DNA of 64,000 nucleotides from Variovorax paradoxus (GCF_030811855.1 NZ_JAUSRN010000001.1:896816-960815), one strand, 5' to 3'. Counted from the stretch's first letter, positions 53,133 through 60,350 are shown. Program-made: numbers and translations. The notes: generated from the letters alone by a model not told the origin.

Positions 53133-53993
53133 CTAGGCTTTCGCAAGCAGATCGCGGATATAGGCCTCGAGAGTCGTCGCGCCTCGCAGCGCGTCGTCGG
53201 GCATGTCGAAGCCGCCGTCAAGGCTGACCGCTGTCATGCGCGCATAGGAGTCCGCGGCAGCCTCGGAGAAGCCGAGGCCCTGGAACGCCTCTTTCCACTC
53301 GTCGCGCGGGATGACATCGACGCCCACGGGCGCGCCAAGCGCCTGCGAAAAGGCCTTCGCCACGTCCGCCGAGGAATAGCGTCTCGGTCCCCCCACATAT
53401 CGGATGCCGGTGTCGTCCGGCGTAGAGACCAGTCTCTGCGCTGCGATCTCGCCCAAGTCGAGCGGCGCGACCATCGGAATGAGCAAGTCGGCGGGGTACA
53501 TCGTCTGCAGCGTTCCGGTCTTGCGGACAGCGTCGAGCTGGCCGTCCCAGTTGCTCATGTAGTACGCGCCACGGTTGATCGCCGCAGGGATTGGTTGCCG
53601 GCGCAGCCCTTCTTCCAGTTCCCATAGGACGTTGAGGTCGCCGATGCGATCGCCGGGCTGCGCGCCAGCGGTCGAAGCCGCGACGACCTTCTCCAGCCCC
53701 GATCCGTCCAGCGCGGCAAGTATGTTCGCGACCGTTCGCCTCTCGACTGCATCGGTGTCCGCAGACGTATCGGCGTTTGGGTTGAGCAGGAAGGCACGAC
53801 TACCGCGCCGGAATGCAGCGCGCAGTGACGCCACTTCGTTGACGTTCGCCTCCACGATTTCGACACCTTCCCTGAGGCACGCGCCAGCGCGGTTCGCGTC
53901 ATGCGTGACGATCGTTACCTGTTCGCCGCGCGCAAGCAGCGCCGCCGCTGTCGCCGAGCCGACGCGACCCGTTCCACCCATGATGACGTACAT
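53133..53993 (-). CDS. NAD(P)-binding NmrA-like oxidoreductase
   Basis: 286-residue atypical SDR of the NmrA/QOR2-like group. Nucleotide loop MYVIMGGTGRVGSATAAALLARG. Later segments VVAASTAGAQPGDRIGDL, INRGAYYMSNW and IRYVGGPRRYSSADVAKAFSQALG are typical of NAD(P)H-sensing or quinone/NADPH reductase-like members. No classical YxxxK is seen. It stands alone on the minus strand at the left edge of the small-gene array. Function beyond nucleotide binding is unknown. Confidence 0.88.
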   Translation of the reverse strand: MYVIMGGTGRVGSATAAALLARGEQVTIVTHDANRAGACLREGVEIVEANVNEVASLRAAFRRGSRAFLLNPNADTSADTDAVERRTVANILAALDGSGLEKVVAASTAGAQPGDRIGDLNVLWELEEGLRRQPIPAAINRGAYYMSNWDGQLDAVRKTGTLQTMYPADLLIPMVAPLDLGEIAAQRLVSTPDDTGIRYVGGPRRYSSADVAKAFSQALGAPVGVDVIPRDEWKEAFQGLGFSEAAADSYARMTAVSLDGGFDMPDDALRGATTLEAYIRDLLAKA

Positions 53994-54449
53994 CTGCGCT
54001 TCTCCTGTTCGTCGCGTGTGTAGGAACGGATAGCTTTGCGGCTAAAGGGAGACTCGTCTGTAGGTGTGATTCGACAACGGGTGATCTGCGTATCTCGCCA
54101 CCATCTGCAGACCCCCGGAGTGAAACTGCCGAGTAGCTTCGGCTTGCTCGAAACGAGGGGGGCTTTGGAGAATTCTGTACAGCCGCTTTGGGCCCCTTTG
54201 CGCCGACCGGTCGTGAGGCTATCGAAGTACGTTTCTCGAGGTTAATTGGGGTGACGAAATCGAACTCATTGTTGAGCGATGGAATGTCCTTGTCTCCGTA
54301 CCGCTCCAGGTGACTGGCGGCGGGGAGACGAACTCAAATTGCTCCAGGTTTCACTCATCGCTTTATCGTCCAGGGGCGTGAATCTCTCGTCCAATATGCC
54401 GCCTCGCGCGGCGACAGCTTTATCGCGTTCATCACGATGAGCGCGCTCG
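53994..54449. other. Non-coding/decayed stretch at start of small-gene array
   Basis: No intact gene supported. It contains the decayed copy of a cassette end (54088-54195), the left arm of a repeat element reaching about 54222, and short open stretches in competing frames (for example FIVQGRESLVQYAASRGDSF near 54363) that stop or shift. Confidence 0.55.
54088..54222 (+). repeat. Decayed duplicate of the 3' end and downstream repeat of the unit at 56079
   Basis: From GCGTATCTCGCC onward this stretch aligns by eye with 56079-56200. The match runs through the 3' coding end of the gene at 55797 and past its stop (GCCGAGTAGCTT in both) into GGCTTTGGAGAA and TACAGCCGCT. The reading frame is broken here. 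It then continues with GGGCCCCTTTGCGCC, the left arm seen before copies at 54711 and 59395. Confidence 0.65.
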
Positions 54450-54632
54450 TTGCGCCCGTGGTTGACATGCGTTTTTGCACACTATCAATCGGAAATAGCG
54501 ACTTGTTGTTTTGCCCCCCCGCTGCCAAACGAATGGGCAGATCTTGAATCGCAGTTGGGACGCGAAACCATCGATCGGGCTTTCAGTCGACTGCCACCAA
54601 CCTTTGAAGAGTTCGCATTGTTCCTGGAGTAG
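54450..54632 (+). CDS. Short open frame, possible gene remnant
   Basis: 60 residues from a TTG. Only the C-terminal half looks like real protein (PNEWADLESQLGRETIDRAF, PPTFEEFALFLE). A run of seven C residues at about 54524 sits where another frame, open upstream, would join it. A frameshifted remnant of a larger gene is as likely as an intact small gene. No family recognised. Confidence 0.3.
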   Translation: MRPWLTCVFAHYQSEIATCCFAPPLPNEWADLESQLGRETIDRAFSRLPPTFEEFALFLE

Positions 54633-54710
54633 CTGCAGCCGAGGCACAAAAGGCTACCTAGATCCAAACCAAAGTTCGGCTTAGGGCCCAAAGCCCCACC
54701 GGCCGCAAGC

Positions 54711-54730
54711 GGCTACAGTCGGCCAAAAGG
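54711..54730 (+). repeat. Intergenic repeat family, copy before arr
   Basis: GGCTACAGTCGGCCAAAAGG, 131 nt upstream of the arr start. Its left arm GGGCCCAAAGCCCCACCGG (from about 54684) parallels the arm at 54191. The right side (GAATATCCG) has drifted. Confidence 0.8.
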
Positions 54731-54861
54731 GAATATCCGCAAAACCAACCAAGAAGCCTGAGGTTCAGCAACCAAAGGGGGCCCTCATTCATGACGGCTC
54801 ACGTGAAAATCGCCCCGAGTAAACTCCGCGGCTTTTCCTTTCTGGAGAGGAGCTACCCGCG

Positions 54862-55257
54862 ATGGCTGTCTTGGACACCGGCCCCTACTTCCACGGCACG
54901 CGGGCAGACCTCCAGGTGGGCGACCTGCTCACCGCAGGCTTCCGCTCAAACTACGACGGCCACGTCGTCATGAACCACATCTACTTCACCGCCTGGCCAA
55001 AGGGCGCCGGACTGGCCGCCGAAATGGCGAAGGGCGACGGCCGTCGCCGCGTCTACATCGTCGAACCCACGGGCGCCTTCGAGGACGACCCCAACGTCAC
55101 CGACAAGAAGTTTCCGGGCAATCCCACACGCTCGTACCGCAGCCGGGAGCCGCTTCGGATCGTCGGCGAACTGGAGACCTGGGAACTCTTTGATGCGGAG
55201 TACATCGGGCAGCTCAGGGAGCGCGTACGCGTAGGCATGGGAGAGATCATTAACTGA
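54862..55257 (+). CDS. arr: Rifampin ADP-ribosyltransferase, Arr family
   Basis: 131 residues. Arr enzymes transfer ADP-ribose from NAD+ to the C23 hydroxyl of rifamycins and so inactivate them. The whole family core is visible: YFHGTRADLQVGDLLTAGF with His11, NHIYFTAW with Tyr41, YIVEPTGAFEDDPN with the catalytic Asp (75/76), and KKFPGNPTRSYRSREPLRIVG. The N-terminus is slightly shorter than integron Arr-2 (about 150 aa). GAGGAG lies 14 nt upstream of the ATG. Lies in the small-gene array; arr genes are well known as integron cassettes elsewhere. Activity on rifampin is predicted, not shown. Confidence 0.92.
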   Translation: MAVLDTGPYFHGTRADLQVGDLLTAGFRSNYDGHVVMNHIYFTAWPKGAGLAAEMAKGDGRRRVYIVEPTGAFEDDPNVTDKKFPGNPTRSYRSREPLRIVGELETWELFDAEYIGQLRERVRVGMGEIIN

Positions 55258-55373
55258 ATCCCGCCCGCCAAAGCGCGCTCGTTGCTCGGATACCATCCTG
55301 TCGACGCACTTCCCGCCCACCGCTCACCGCACAACGACTCGATGACAGGCGTGCCGCTATTTACTACTCGCTG

Positions 55374-55703
55374 ATGCTCCTGCTCGGATTTGCCTGCTAC
55401 AGATTTGGGCAAAACTTGCTTCGGAAGCCGCGTTGGAATGAGAACGGCGAACGCACCGAAGGACTTGTAGGACCGGTGGGATTGCTCGTGATTACTGGCA
55501 TGGCCTGCTACCTCTTGTTTGCGTTTCTGCGCGCGCTGGTTCGGGGTGAGGTGCCATGCGTCGGCAAGGCTTGCAGGATTCAGATCTACACCCTGGCGGC
55601 AAACGCGGGCGATTACTGGGCCAACATGTTTACCCTCGCTTGGATGGTGCTTGGCCTGAGCTATGCGGTCTATGTGACGCTCAAGATTTGGTTCCGAGAG
55701 TAG
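55374..55703 (+). CDS. Hypothetical three-helix membrane protein
   Basis: 109 residues from ATG. Hydrophobic helices at about 1-12, 32-54 (VGPVGLLVITGMACYLLFAFLRAL) and 82-105 (MFTLAWMVLGLSYAVYVTLKIWF). The frame stays open upstream (AAIYYSLMLLLGFACYRFG), so the true start may be a few codons earlier at a rare start codon. Two Cys in VPCVGKACRI could pair outside the membrane. No family recognised. This is the one junction (55258-55373) where I see no repeat copy. Confidence 0.6.
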   Translation: MLLLGFACYRFGQNLLRKPRWNENGERTEGLVGPVGLLVITGMACYLLFAFLRALVRGEVPCVGKACRIQIYTLAANAGDYWANMFTLAWMVLGLSYAVYVTLKIWFRE

Positions 55704-55771
55704 CGCCGGAGGGGCGGCGAACAGCGATGGGGACCGGCGGCCTCCGTTCGCAACGGTGGCGTGCCCGACTT

Positions 55772-55790
55772 CAGTCGGCCAGAACCGGAC
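55772..55790 (+). repeat. Intergenic repeat family, copy before 55797
   Basis: CAGTCGGCCAGAACCGGAC, continuing TTCCGCATGAG, so the start codon of the next gene lies inside the repeat tail. The left arm CCGTTCGCAACGGTGGCG (from 55744) matches that of the last copy (63717 onward). Confidence 0.8.
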
Positions 55791-55796
55791 TTCCGC

Positions 55797-56129
55797 ATGA
55801 GAACGATGCCACCACATGAGCAATCTCGATTGCACCGGGGTTACCTTCACGAGGTACGCGTCCATGCAGATGGCCTTCACAGTTGCCAAGCGCTCGGACC
55901 AGCCGGTGATGCCGCTAGACGCATGGTTGGCGAGAGCACCTGCGTGTGGGTGTTTTGGGCGAGATGTCATCTCGACGCGATGAACGTCTACTACGACTTC
56001 ACTGACGGAGGAACGTACAAGAGCGATGAGCCCTGCGACCGAGAAGACTACCCTTCGGCTTGGTACGTCGAACAGGGAGCGTCTCTCGCCATCATCTACA
56101 GACCACCGTGGTGTGAAACGGCCGAGTAG
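55797..56129 (+). CDS. Hypothetical small protein
   Basis: 110 residues. The C-terminal half is convincing protein (VWVFWARCHLDAMNVYYDFTDGGTYKSD, YPSAWYVEQGASLAIIYRPPW). The N-terminal half is weaker, and another frame from an ATG at 55816 is also open for 55 codons, so an early frameshift cannot be excluded. Part of its 3' end has a decayed duplicate at 54088, which supports the reality of this reading frame. Function unknown. Confidence 0.5.
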   Translation: MRTMPPHEQSRLHRGYLHEVRVHADGLHSCQALGPAGDAARRMVGESTCVWVFWARCHLDAMNVYYDFTDGGTYKSDEPCDREDYPSAWYVEQGASLAIIYRPPWCETAE

Positions 56130-56225
56130 CTTCTGCTTGATCGTTGAACGCAAAAAACGGCCAACGTAGGGCGGCTTTGGAGAACTCTTTACAGCCGCTC
56201 AGGGCCGGCAGGCGCTCCAACTGGC
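56079..56225 (+). repeat. Gene 3' end plus repeat left arm, duplicated at 54088
   Basis: Shares with 54088-54195 the run TCTCGCCATCATCTACAGAC (variant), the stop region GCCGAGTAGCTT, and GGCTTTGGAGAACT...TACAGCCGCT. It then continues with AGGGCCGGCAGGCGC. The canonical GTCGGCC core is not recognisable here. Also similar to GGGCTGCTTTGGGAG at 63680, before the last copy. Confidence 0.6.
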
Positions 56226-56262
56226 GCAAAGTTTCGATCCCTAAACTGCATAGGAGATCGCC

Positions 56263-56886
56263 ATGGACGCTCTCACCATCTCAGCACCACGGCCCCCGTG
56301 GAACAAAGACAAACTCGTGGGGCAGAAGCGGCCTTTCAAGCTCAAGGAAATTTGGGCGATCCGCACTCGGCTCCAATTGTCCCGTCGTACTCGAGACCTT
56401 GCACTTTTCAATCTCGGAATCGACAGCAAGCTCCGAGCATGCGACCTGGTCAAGCTCCGGGTCCGCGATGTTGCCAACGGCGATCGGACGGCCGCACGGG
56501 CGAACGTGGTCCAGCAAAAGACCGGGCGACCGGTCCAATTTGAACTCACCGATCCAACGCGTGAGGCTGTGTCGAGCTGGATCAATCTGGCCCACCTTCG
56601 TTCCGAGGACTTCCTGTTCCCGAGCCGGGTGCATTCGTCTCCGCATCTCGGGACCAGGCAGTACGCCCGCATTGTTGATGGTTGGGTAGAGGAGATCGGA
56701 CTGGACCCGGCCGAGTACGGCACCCACTCAATGCGCCGGACCAAGGCGTCCTTGGTCTACCGCCGAACGAAAAACCTTCGCGCGGTGCAGCTCCTGCTCG
56801 GCCACACCAAGCTCGAGAGCACAGTGCGCTACCTCGGAATCGAGGTCGAGGATGCACTAGAGATGGCTGAGCAGACGGAAGCCTGA
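56263..56886 (+). CDS. Short tyrosine recombinase/integrase
   Basis: 207 residues, short for the family, with an abbreviated N-terminal domain (PPWNKDKLVGQKRPFKLKEIWAIRTRLQL). The full catalytic set is visible: Arg58 (SKLRACDLVKLR), Lys86 (QQKTGRP), His155/Arg158 (GTHSMRRT), His181 (LLLGHTKLEST) and nucleophile Tyr190 (VRYLGIE). I recognise this compact family as widespread in Burkholderiales and pseudomonads, often as solitary genes. It is not an IntI (no IntI-specific insertion). It lies in the middle of the array, and is the only obvious recombinase in the window. Confidence 0.92.
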   Translation: MDALTISAPRPPWNKDKLVGQKRPFKLKEIWAIRTRLQLSRRTRDLALFNLGIDSKLRACDLVKLRVRDVANGDRTAARANVVQQKTGRPVQFELTDPTREAVSSWINLAHLRSEDFLFPSRVHSSPHLGTRQYARIVDGWVEEIGLDPAEYGTHSMRRTKASLVYRRTKNLRAVQLLLGHTKLESTVRYLGIEVEDALEMAEQTEA

Positions 56887-56915
56887 CGGATCCCTGGCGC
56901 TCTGGTTGGCGGGCG

Positions 56916-56944
56916 CCAGTCAAGGGCAAAATGCGGCCACTTCC
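56916..56944 (+). repeat. Intergenic repeat family, diverged copy after integrase
   Basis: CCAGTCAAGGGCAAAATGCGG then CCACTTCC, 30 nt after the integrase stop and 50 nt before the next start. Core spacing kept, several changes. Confidence 0.5.
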
Positions 56945-56993
56945 AGACGTTGACGACGGTTGGCGCTCGGGGTGCCTAATTAGTAGGATTCTG

Positions 56994-57215
56994 ATGAAAA
57001 CCTTCGACCTTTATGCCCGCGTCTATGTGGCTGCCAGTGGCGGCTGGAAGGCCACCTTCCTGGGTACGATCTGTAGTGAAGCCGAGCAGGTTCAGACTGT
57101 GAAGGGGCCAGAGAACTACTACTGGGTCGAGTTCGACGAACCTCAGGAGGATGTATCGGGGCCTGACCTTTATCGGAAGGCCCAAATTCTGAGCTGCTAT
57201 CTGGAGTCGGTGTAG
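56994..57215 (+). CDS. Hypothetical small protein
   Basis: 73 residues (KTFDLYARVYVAASGGWKAT, ENYYWVEFDEPQEDVSGPDL, AQILSCYLESV). Compact, charged, no signal or membrane segment. The ATG is preceded by a weak AGGAT. No family recognised. Confidence 0.6.
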   Translation: MKTFDLYARVYVAASGGWKATFLGTICSEAEQVQTVKGPENYYWVEFDEPQEDVSGPDLYRKAQILSCYLESV

Positions 57216-57233
57216 TGTCGGTGCACGGGCCGC

Positions 57234-57258
57234 ATCCGGCCAGGACCAGACATTCGCC
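57234..57258 (+). repeat. Intergenic repeat family, copy after 57215
   Basis: ATCCGGCCAGGACCAGACAT then TCGCC, 19 nt past the stop codon. Closest to the copy at 59964 (ATCCGGGCCAAGACCAGAC). Confidence 0.7.
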
Positions 57259-57379
57259 AAGACTTGCCAAATGCGTGATGCGCTTGTTTCCCATGTTCCC
57301 ATCTCGGCTCCCTTGCCGGATTGCTCTCGCGATGGTGGGCCAATGGGCCGCGCCGGGGCGACAGCGGATAATTAAAAAC

Positions 57380-57901
57380 ATGAGCACCGCTAAAACGAAG
57401 AAGCAAGGCCCTTTCCCTCCCGCCGAAGCCCTCATCCACTGGTTTGATGCGCAGACTTCGTCGCATCAGATTCAAGTCTCGTTGCACGTGGTTGAGTCCG
57501 TCCCATCGCTCTATGAAGTGCGGTATGACGACCCGATCCCGCATTTCCGGGAGTGGCTCAGAGCGCCGACCCAACGAAGCGCCGAATTGATCGCTCGGCT
57601 CGGCGTGGTCAAGGCCATCATCGACGTGTGTTTCGGCGTCCGGATCGCGAGCGCTGATGTGCCGGCGTTTTCCAAGGCCAACGTGGCGTTGAGACTCGCG
57701 GAATACAAATCCAAAAACGACGCGGCGGGCGAAGAAATGTGGCGAAGGATCCGGGAAAACAGTCCCATTTTCGAGGATCGCGACGCTAACTTTTTCCTGT
57801 CTTGGCGAGACCTATGTGAGGGAAAAGGTCCGCTGTCTGACAGGTCGCTGTATCAGTGGACATTCGACGAATCGAGTCGAGACAGCCCTCTGCTGGACTG
57901 A
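57380..57901 (+). CDS. Hypothetical protein
   Basis: 173 residues, soluble. It opens with a basic tail (STAKTKKQGPFPPAEALIHWFD). Later segments: DPIPHFREWLRAPTQRSAELIARLGVVKAIIDVCFG, LRLAEYKSKNDAAGEEMWRRIREN, FFLSWRDLCEGKGPLSDRSLYQW. No domain recognised. The ATG follows an AT-rich stretch (GGATAATTAAAAAC). Confidence 0.65.
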   Translation: MSTAKTKKQGPFPPAEALIHWFDAQTSSHQIQVSLHVVESVPSLYEVRYDDPIPHFREWLRAPTQRSAELIARLGVVKAIIDVCFGVRIASADVPAFSKANVALRLAEYKSKNDAAGEEMWRRIRENSPIFEDRDANFFLSWRDLCEGKGPLSDRSLYQWTFDESSRDSPLLD

Positions 57902-57962
57902 GCCGGACCGCCGCGTGGGGCCTGATGTGAGAGCAGACTAGGACACAAGGGCGTGTCATCGA

Positions 57963-57979
57963 GCGGCCAGAAGCGGAAG
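57963..57979 (+). repeat. Intergenic repeat family, copy before 58005
   Basis: GCGGCCAGAAGCGGAAG, continuing TTCGCATTGAGCAC, which parallels the TTCCGCATGAGAAC tail of the copy at 55772. 25 nt upstream of the next start. Confidence 0.75.
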
Positions 57980-58004
57980 TTCGCATTGAGCACAGGATTC
58001 GCGC

Positions 58005-58337
58005 ATGACAAGTGATTGGAAGAAGCTCTATTCATTTCTGTTTACCGCCGTGGTTGCAGTTGGCTGCTCAGTGCCCCGGGACCGGGTAGAGCGAGTTGAG
58101 CTGCTCGTCTTGCCGAACATGTACGTGGTCGACGGCATTGACTTTCAAACGCCGGCCGACGCAGTCGCAGCCGTTCTGGCAAAGCAGCCGGCTACAGTGG
58201 CCCTTCCTGCTTGCGGTGCGATGGCAACGAAGCGAGTCGTTGCCGCAACGGAACTGTTGAGGGCCAACTTCGGAGGGACCATCACGATGTCGGTCCTCGG
58301 ACAAGGCGAACGTGGCTGCCCTGGGTACTCCTCATAG
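58005..58337 (+). CDS. Small predicted lipoprotein
   Basis: 110 residues. N-terminal signal with lipobox-like VAVGC (SDWKKLYSFLFTAVVAVGCS). The mature part VVDGIDFQTPADAVAAVLAKQPATVALPACGAMATKRVVAATELL has two further Cys. It resembles uncharacterised small periplasmic proteins with a biopolymer-transport-like beta-alpha core; no function assigned. Confidence 0.65.
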   Translation: MTSDWKKLYSFLFTAVVAVGCSVPRDRVERVELLVLPNMYVVDGIDFQTPADAVAAVLAKQPATVALPACGAMATKRVVAATELLRANFGGTITMSVLGQGERGCPGYSS

Positions 58338-58350
58338 TCCGCAACCCGCA

Positions 58351-58365
58351 ATCGGCCAAGAGCGG
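58351..58365 (+). repeat. Intergenic repeat family, copy after 58337
   Basis: ATCGGCCAAGAGCGG, then CCGTACACACAGG, 14 nt past the lipoprotein stop and 15 nt from the end of the convergent SMI1/KNR4 gene. Confidence 0.7.
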
Positions 58366-58379
58366 CCGTACACACAGGC

Positions 58380-58790
58380 TCAATCGATGAGGCCTTTCAG
58401 CAGGAAGGCTTCAATCGACGGCGATAGCCGGTCCACCTCCGTATCGCTTCCCTCAGGCTCCACAACAATCTCGCCAGTCGCTCGGTCGATACCGAAGGGC
58501 TGCCCAGCGCCATCCCACCCGATGAGGAAGAAATTCGCTCTCCAGCCGTCGGGCTTTTTCTCTCCCAGATGCTTTCGATGTGAGCCGGCAAGCTGTTCAA
58601 TTCCATCGATCCATTCGCTTCCCACGACTCCGCCGCCGCACGCGGCGAGGAACCAGCGAAAGTCTTCCGGGATGGGACCGAACTCCTTCTCGAAGAAACC
58701 GAGGGCGTCTTCCGTGGCGGGCGCGTATCGAATTTCCTCGGATCGAGCCAACCAGAGCTCCAGGATGAGCGCGCGAGAAGTGGGATGCAT
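58380..58790 (-). CDS. SMI1/KNR4 (SUKH) family protein
   Basis: 136 residues. The SUKH-type core is visible: ATEDALGFFEKEFGPIPEDFRWFLAACGGGVVG, then WRANFFLIGWDGAGQPFGIDRATGEIVVEPEGSD and SPSIEAFLLKGL. In bacteria this fold is typical of immunity proteins against polymorphic toxins, but no toxin gene is adjacent. The start at MHPTSRAL gives normal length. The only minus-strand gene inside the array proper. Confidence 0.85.
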   Translation of the reverse strand: MHPTSRALILELWLARSEEIRYAPATEDALGFFEKEFGPIPEDFRWFLAACGGGVVGSEWIDGIEQLAGSHRKHLGEKKPDGWRANFFLIGWDGAGQPFGIDRATGEIVVEPEGSDTEVDRLSPSIEAFLLKGLID

Positions 58791-58823
58791 CGTGCTGAAG
58801 CTACCATGGCGCCGCACACGGGG

Positions 58824-58845
58824 CAGAATCCGGCCACTAGCAGAC
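58824..58845 (+). repeat. Intergenic repeat family, copy before 58856
   Basis: CAGAATCCGGCCACTAGCAG then AC, 10 nt before the next start codon and 33 nt upstream of the divergent SMI1/KNR4 start. Confidence 0.65.
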
Positions 58846-58855
58846 TTAGCCAACC

Positions 58856-59338
58856 ATGAAGCTGCCCCGTATCTCCTGGAGGTTTTTCGCACTTGCTGCT
58901 CTCGTAGGCGGAGCCCTTTTCAACGAGAAGGTTCTTTCACGAAATCCCGACCTGGAGAGGAGGCTCGTTGGCTGTTGGGTCGGAACTGCAGGCAGTGACT
59001 CACCTTTTCCCGGATCAGTCGTGTTCAAGTTCGAGGCGGACGGGACATTCAAGGGGCGTGGTGTAGAGAGCCTGATCACTGACAGGAAGCTGTCTAAGGC
59101 CGTGAGGGCATCTGGCACTTGGAAAGTCCAAAGAAGCAAGTGGACACTTAAGTACACCGAGTCGAATGGGACTCTGCTATTTCCCCGCCCCGGAGCGGAG
59201 TGGAACTTCAAGGTTTTCGATGTGACCGATGACGCCCTGGACGCCAGAGGCTGGGGAGCGAATGGGCGAAGCTTTAGTCTTGATCGAATCAACCCCAACT
59301 CTGTTCAGTGTGTTGGGGAAGCGGGGGTGTCGGCCTAG
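58856..59338 (+). CDS. Hypothetical exported protein, lipocalin-like layout
   Basis: 160 residues. A signal-anchor or signal peptide (LPRISWRFFALAALVGGALF) is followed by a beta-rich part: LVGCWVGTAGSDSPFPGSVVFKFEADGTFKGRG, ASGTWKVQRSKWTLKYTESNGTL. The pattern W-x-G, FxxDGTF and GTW is common in small lipocalin/META-like secreted domains. No named family assigned. Confidence 0.65.
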   Translation: MKLPRISWRFFALAALVGGALFNEKVLSRNPDLERRLVGCWVGTAGSDSPFPGSVVFKFEADGTFKGRGVESLITDRKLSKAVRASGTWKVQRSKWTLKYTESNGTLLFPRPGAEWNFKVFDVTDDALDARGWGANGRSFSLDRINPNSVQCVGEAGVSA

Positions 59339-59394
59339 GCTAGCTCGCGCTTTCTGAGCTTCCACTTCGGGCCATTTGCGCCAATGTGGCGGCG

Positions 59395-59418
59395 GGCTAC
59401 AGTCGGCCAATTGCCGAC
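59395..59418 (+). repeat. Intergenic repeat family, copy before 59446
   Basis: GGCTACAGTCGGCCAATTGC then CGAC. Its left arm CGGGCCATTTGCGCC (from 59368) matches the arm at 54191. 27 nt upstream of the next start. Confidence 0.8.
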
Positions 59419-59445
59419 ATTCGGAACGAACGTGGAAACAAGCAC

Positions 59446-59853
59446 ATGAGAACCCTTGCGATTGCTGCGCTTCTCTGTGGCGTGCTCGGTATGGAAGGTT
59501 GCGCAACCAGCAGCGAGGCCGACGCGTGGCCGGACAAGGTCGTATCGTCGAACCAACTTCGACTGGCCGAGCCACTGCAACTCAGAATGCCCCGGCGAAA
59601 CACGAATGACCCCATGCCCAACGGAACCGCTGTGCTGCGCTTACACGTGGACGAGAGCGGCGCCGTGCGCAAAACATTGCTGGTCAGCAGCAGCGGAAGT
59701 GCCGTGCTCGATAGCGCCGCAGCGCGAGCGCTCGTTGGCGCCAAGTTCATCCCCTACCGCAAGGCAGGGGCGGCCATACCGGTCACCACGCTGATGCCGA
59801 TGAACGTCAAAGCTTCTGCGCATTGCCGCGGCCTGAGCCCATTGGACTGCTGA
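59446..59853 (+). CDS. Lipoprotein with TonB C-terminal domain
   Basis: 135 residues. Lipobox in RTLAIAALLCGVLGMEGCATSS. The C-terminal TonB_C-like domain is visible: GTAVLRLHVDESGAVRKTLLVSSSGSAVLDSAAARALVGAKFIPYRKAGAAIPV. It lacks the transmembrane anchor and proline spacer of a real TonB, so it is not an energy transducer but a small envelope protein. Such proteins are frequent in beta-proteobacteria. Confidence 0.82.
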   Translation: MRTLAIAALLCGVLGMEGCATSSEADAWPDKVVSSNQLRLAEPLQLRMPRRNTNDPMPNGTAVLRLHVDESGAVRKTLLVSSSGSAVLDSAAARALVGAKFIPYRKAGAAIPVTTLMPMNVKASAHCRGLSPLDC

Positions 59854-59922
59854 GGAGACCGCGCTTCGTCTCCGTGGAGGCCGCGATGCAATGTCGCACA
59901 GCCTTGCGACACCGAACTACTC

Positions 59923-59946
59923 GGCTACATTCGGCCAGGAGCGGGC
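59923..59946 (+). repeat. Intergenic repeat family, first of a tandem pair
   Basis: GGCTACATTCGGCCAGGAGC then GGGC. Forms a tandem with the copy at 59964; centres 41 nt apart. Confidence 0.75.
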
Positions 59947-59963
59947 CTTCAACGAAGCGGCAG

Positions 59964-59987
59964 AATCCGGGCCAAGACCAGACGTCC
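59964..59987 (+). repeat. Intergenic repeat family, second of a tandem pair
   Basis: AATCCGGGCCAAGACCAGAC then GTCC, 13 nt upstream of the start at 60000. Confidence 0.7.
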
Positions 59988-59999
59988 AGCACCACATCT

Positions 60000-60242
60000 A
60001 TGAGCATCGCCTTGTGGCTTCTTCTGTACGCTGCGAATTCGCTGTTCGTGTATTGGGTTGTATGGGCCGGCGGTGCGGCGAAATTTGAGGGATGGCGCTC
60101 GCTCCTCATCGTCGACTGGCTGCCAGCCGTCACCTGGACATCGGAGCAAATCGCGCTCTATACGCTTCTGATTTGGACTGGCCACACACTTTGGTTCCTA
60201 GTCGGCCTGTTCGTCCCAGAAGCAAGAACATTCTTTTGGTAG
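60000..60242 (+). CDS. Hypothetical small membrane protein
   Basis: 80 residues with two helices (SIALWLLLYAANSLFVYWVVWAGG and IALYTLLIWTGHTLWFLVGLFV). No family recognised. The start is the first ATG after the repeat; no strong ribosome-binding site is seen. Confidence 0.6.
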   Translation: MSIALWLLLYAANSLFVYWVVWAGGAAKFEGWRSLLIVDWLPAVTWTSEQIALYTLLIWTGHTLWFLVGLFVPEARTFFW

Positions 60243-60350
60243 CGGCTCGTAAGCCACGCTCATCGCCCGTTGCAGACCACCAGGCTGAGTGCCGCTTTTC
60301 TGCGAAGCTTCGATGACTGCAACGAGCCCGAAGCCGGGCGACCCTCACAG

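Noticed and set aside
53040..53627. Plus-strand open frame opposite the NmrA-like gene
   Set aside because: Antisense shadow; the minus-strand protein has a clear nucleotide-binding loop and family pattern.
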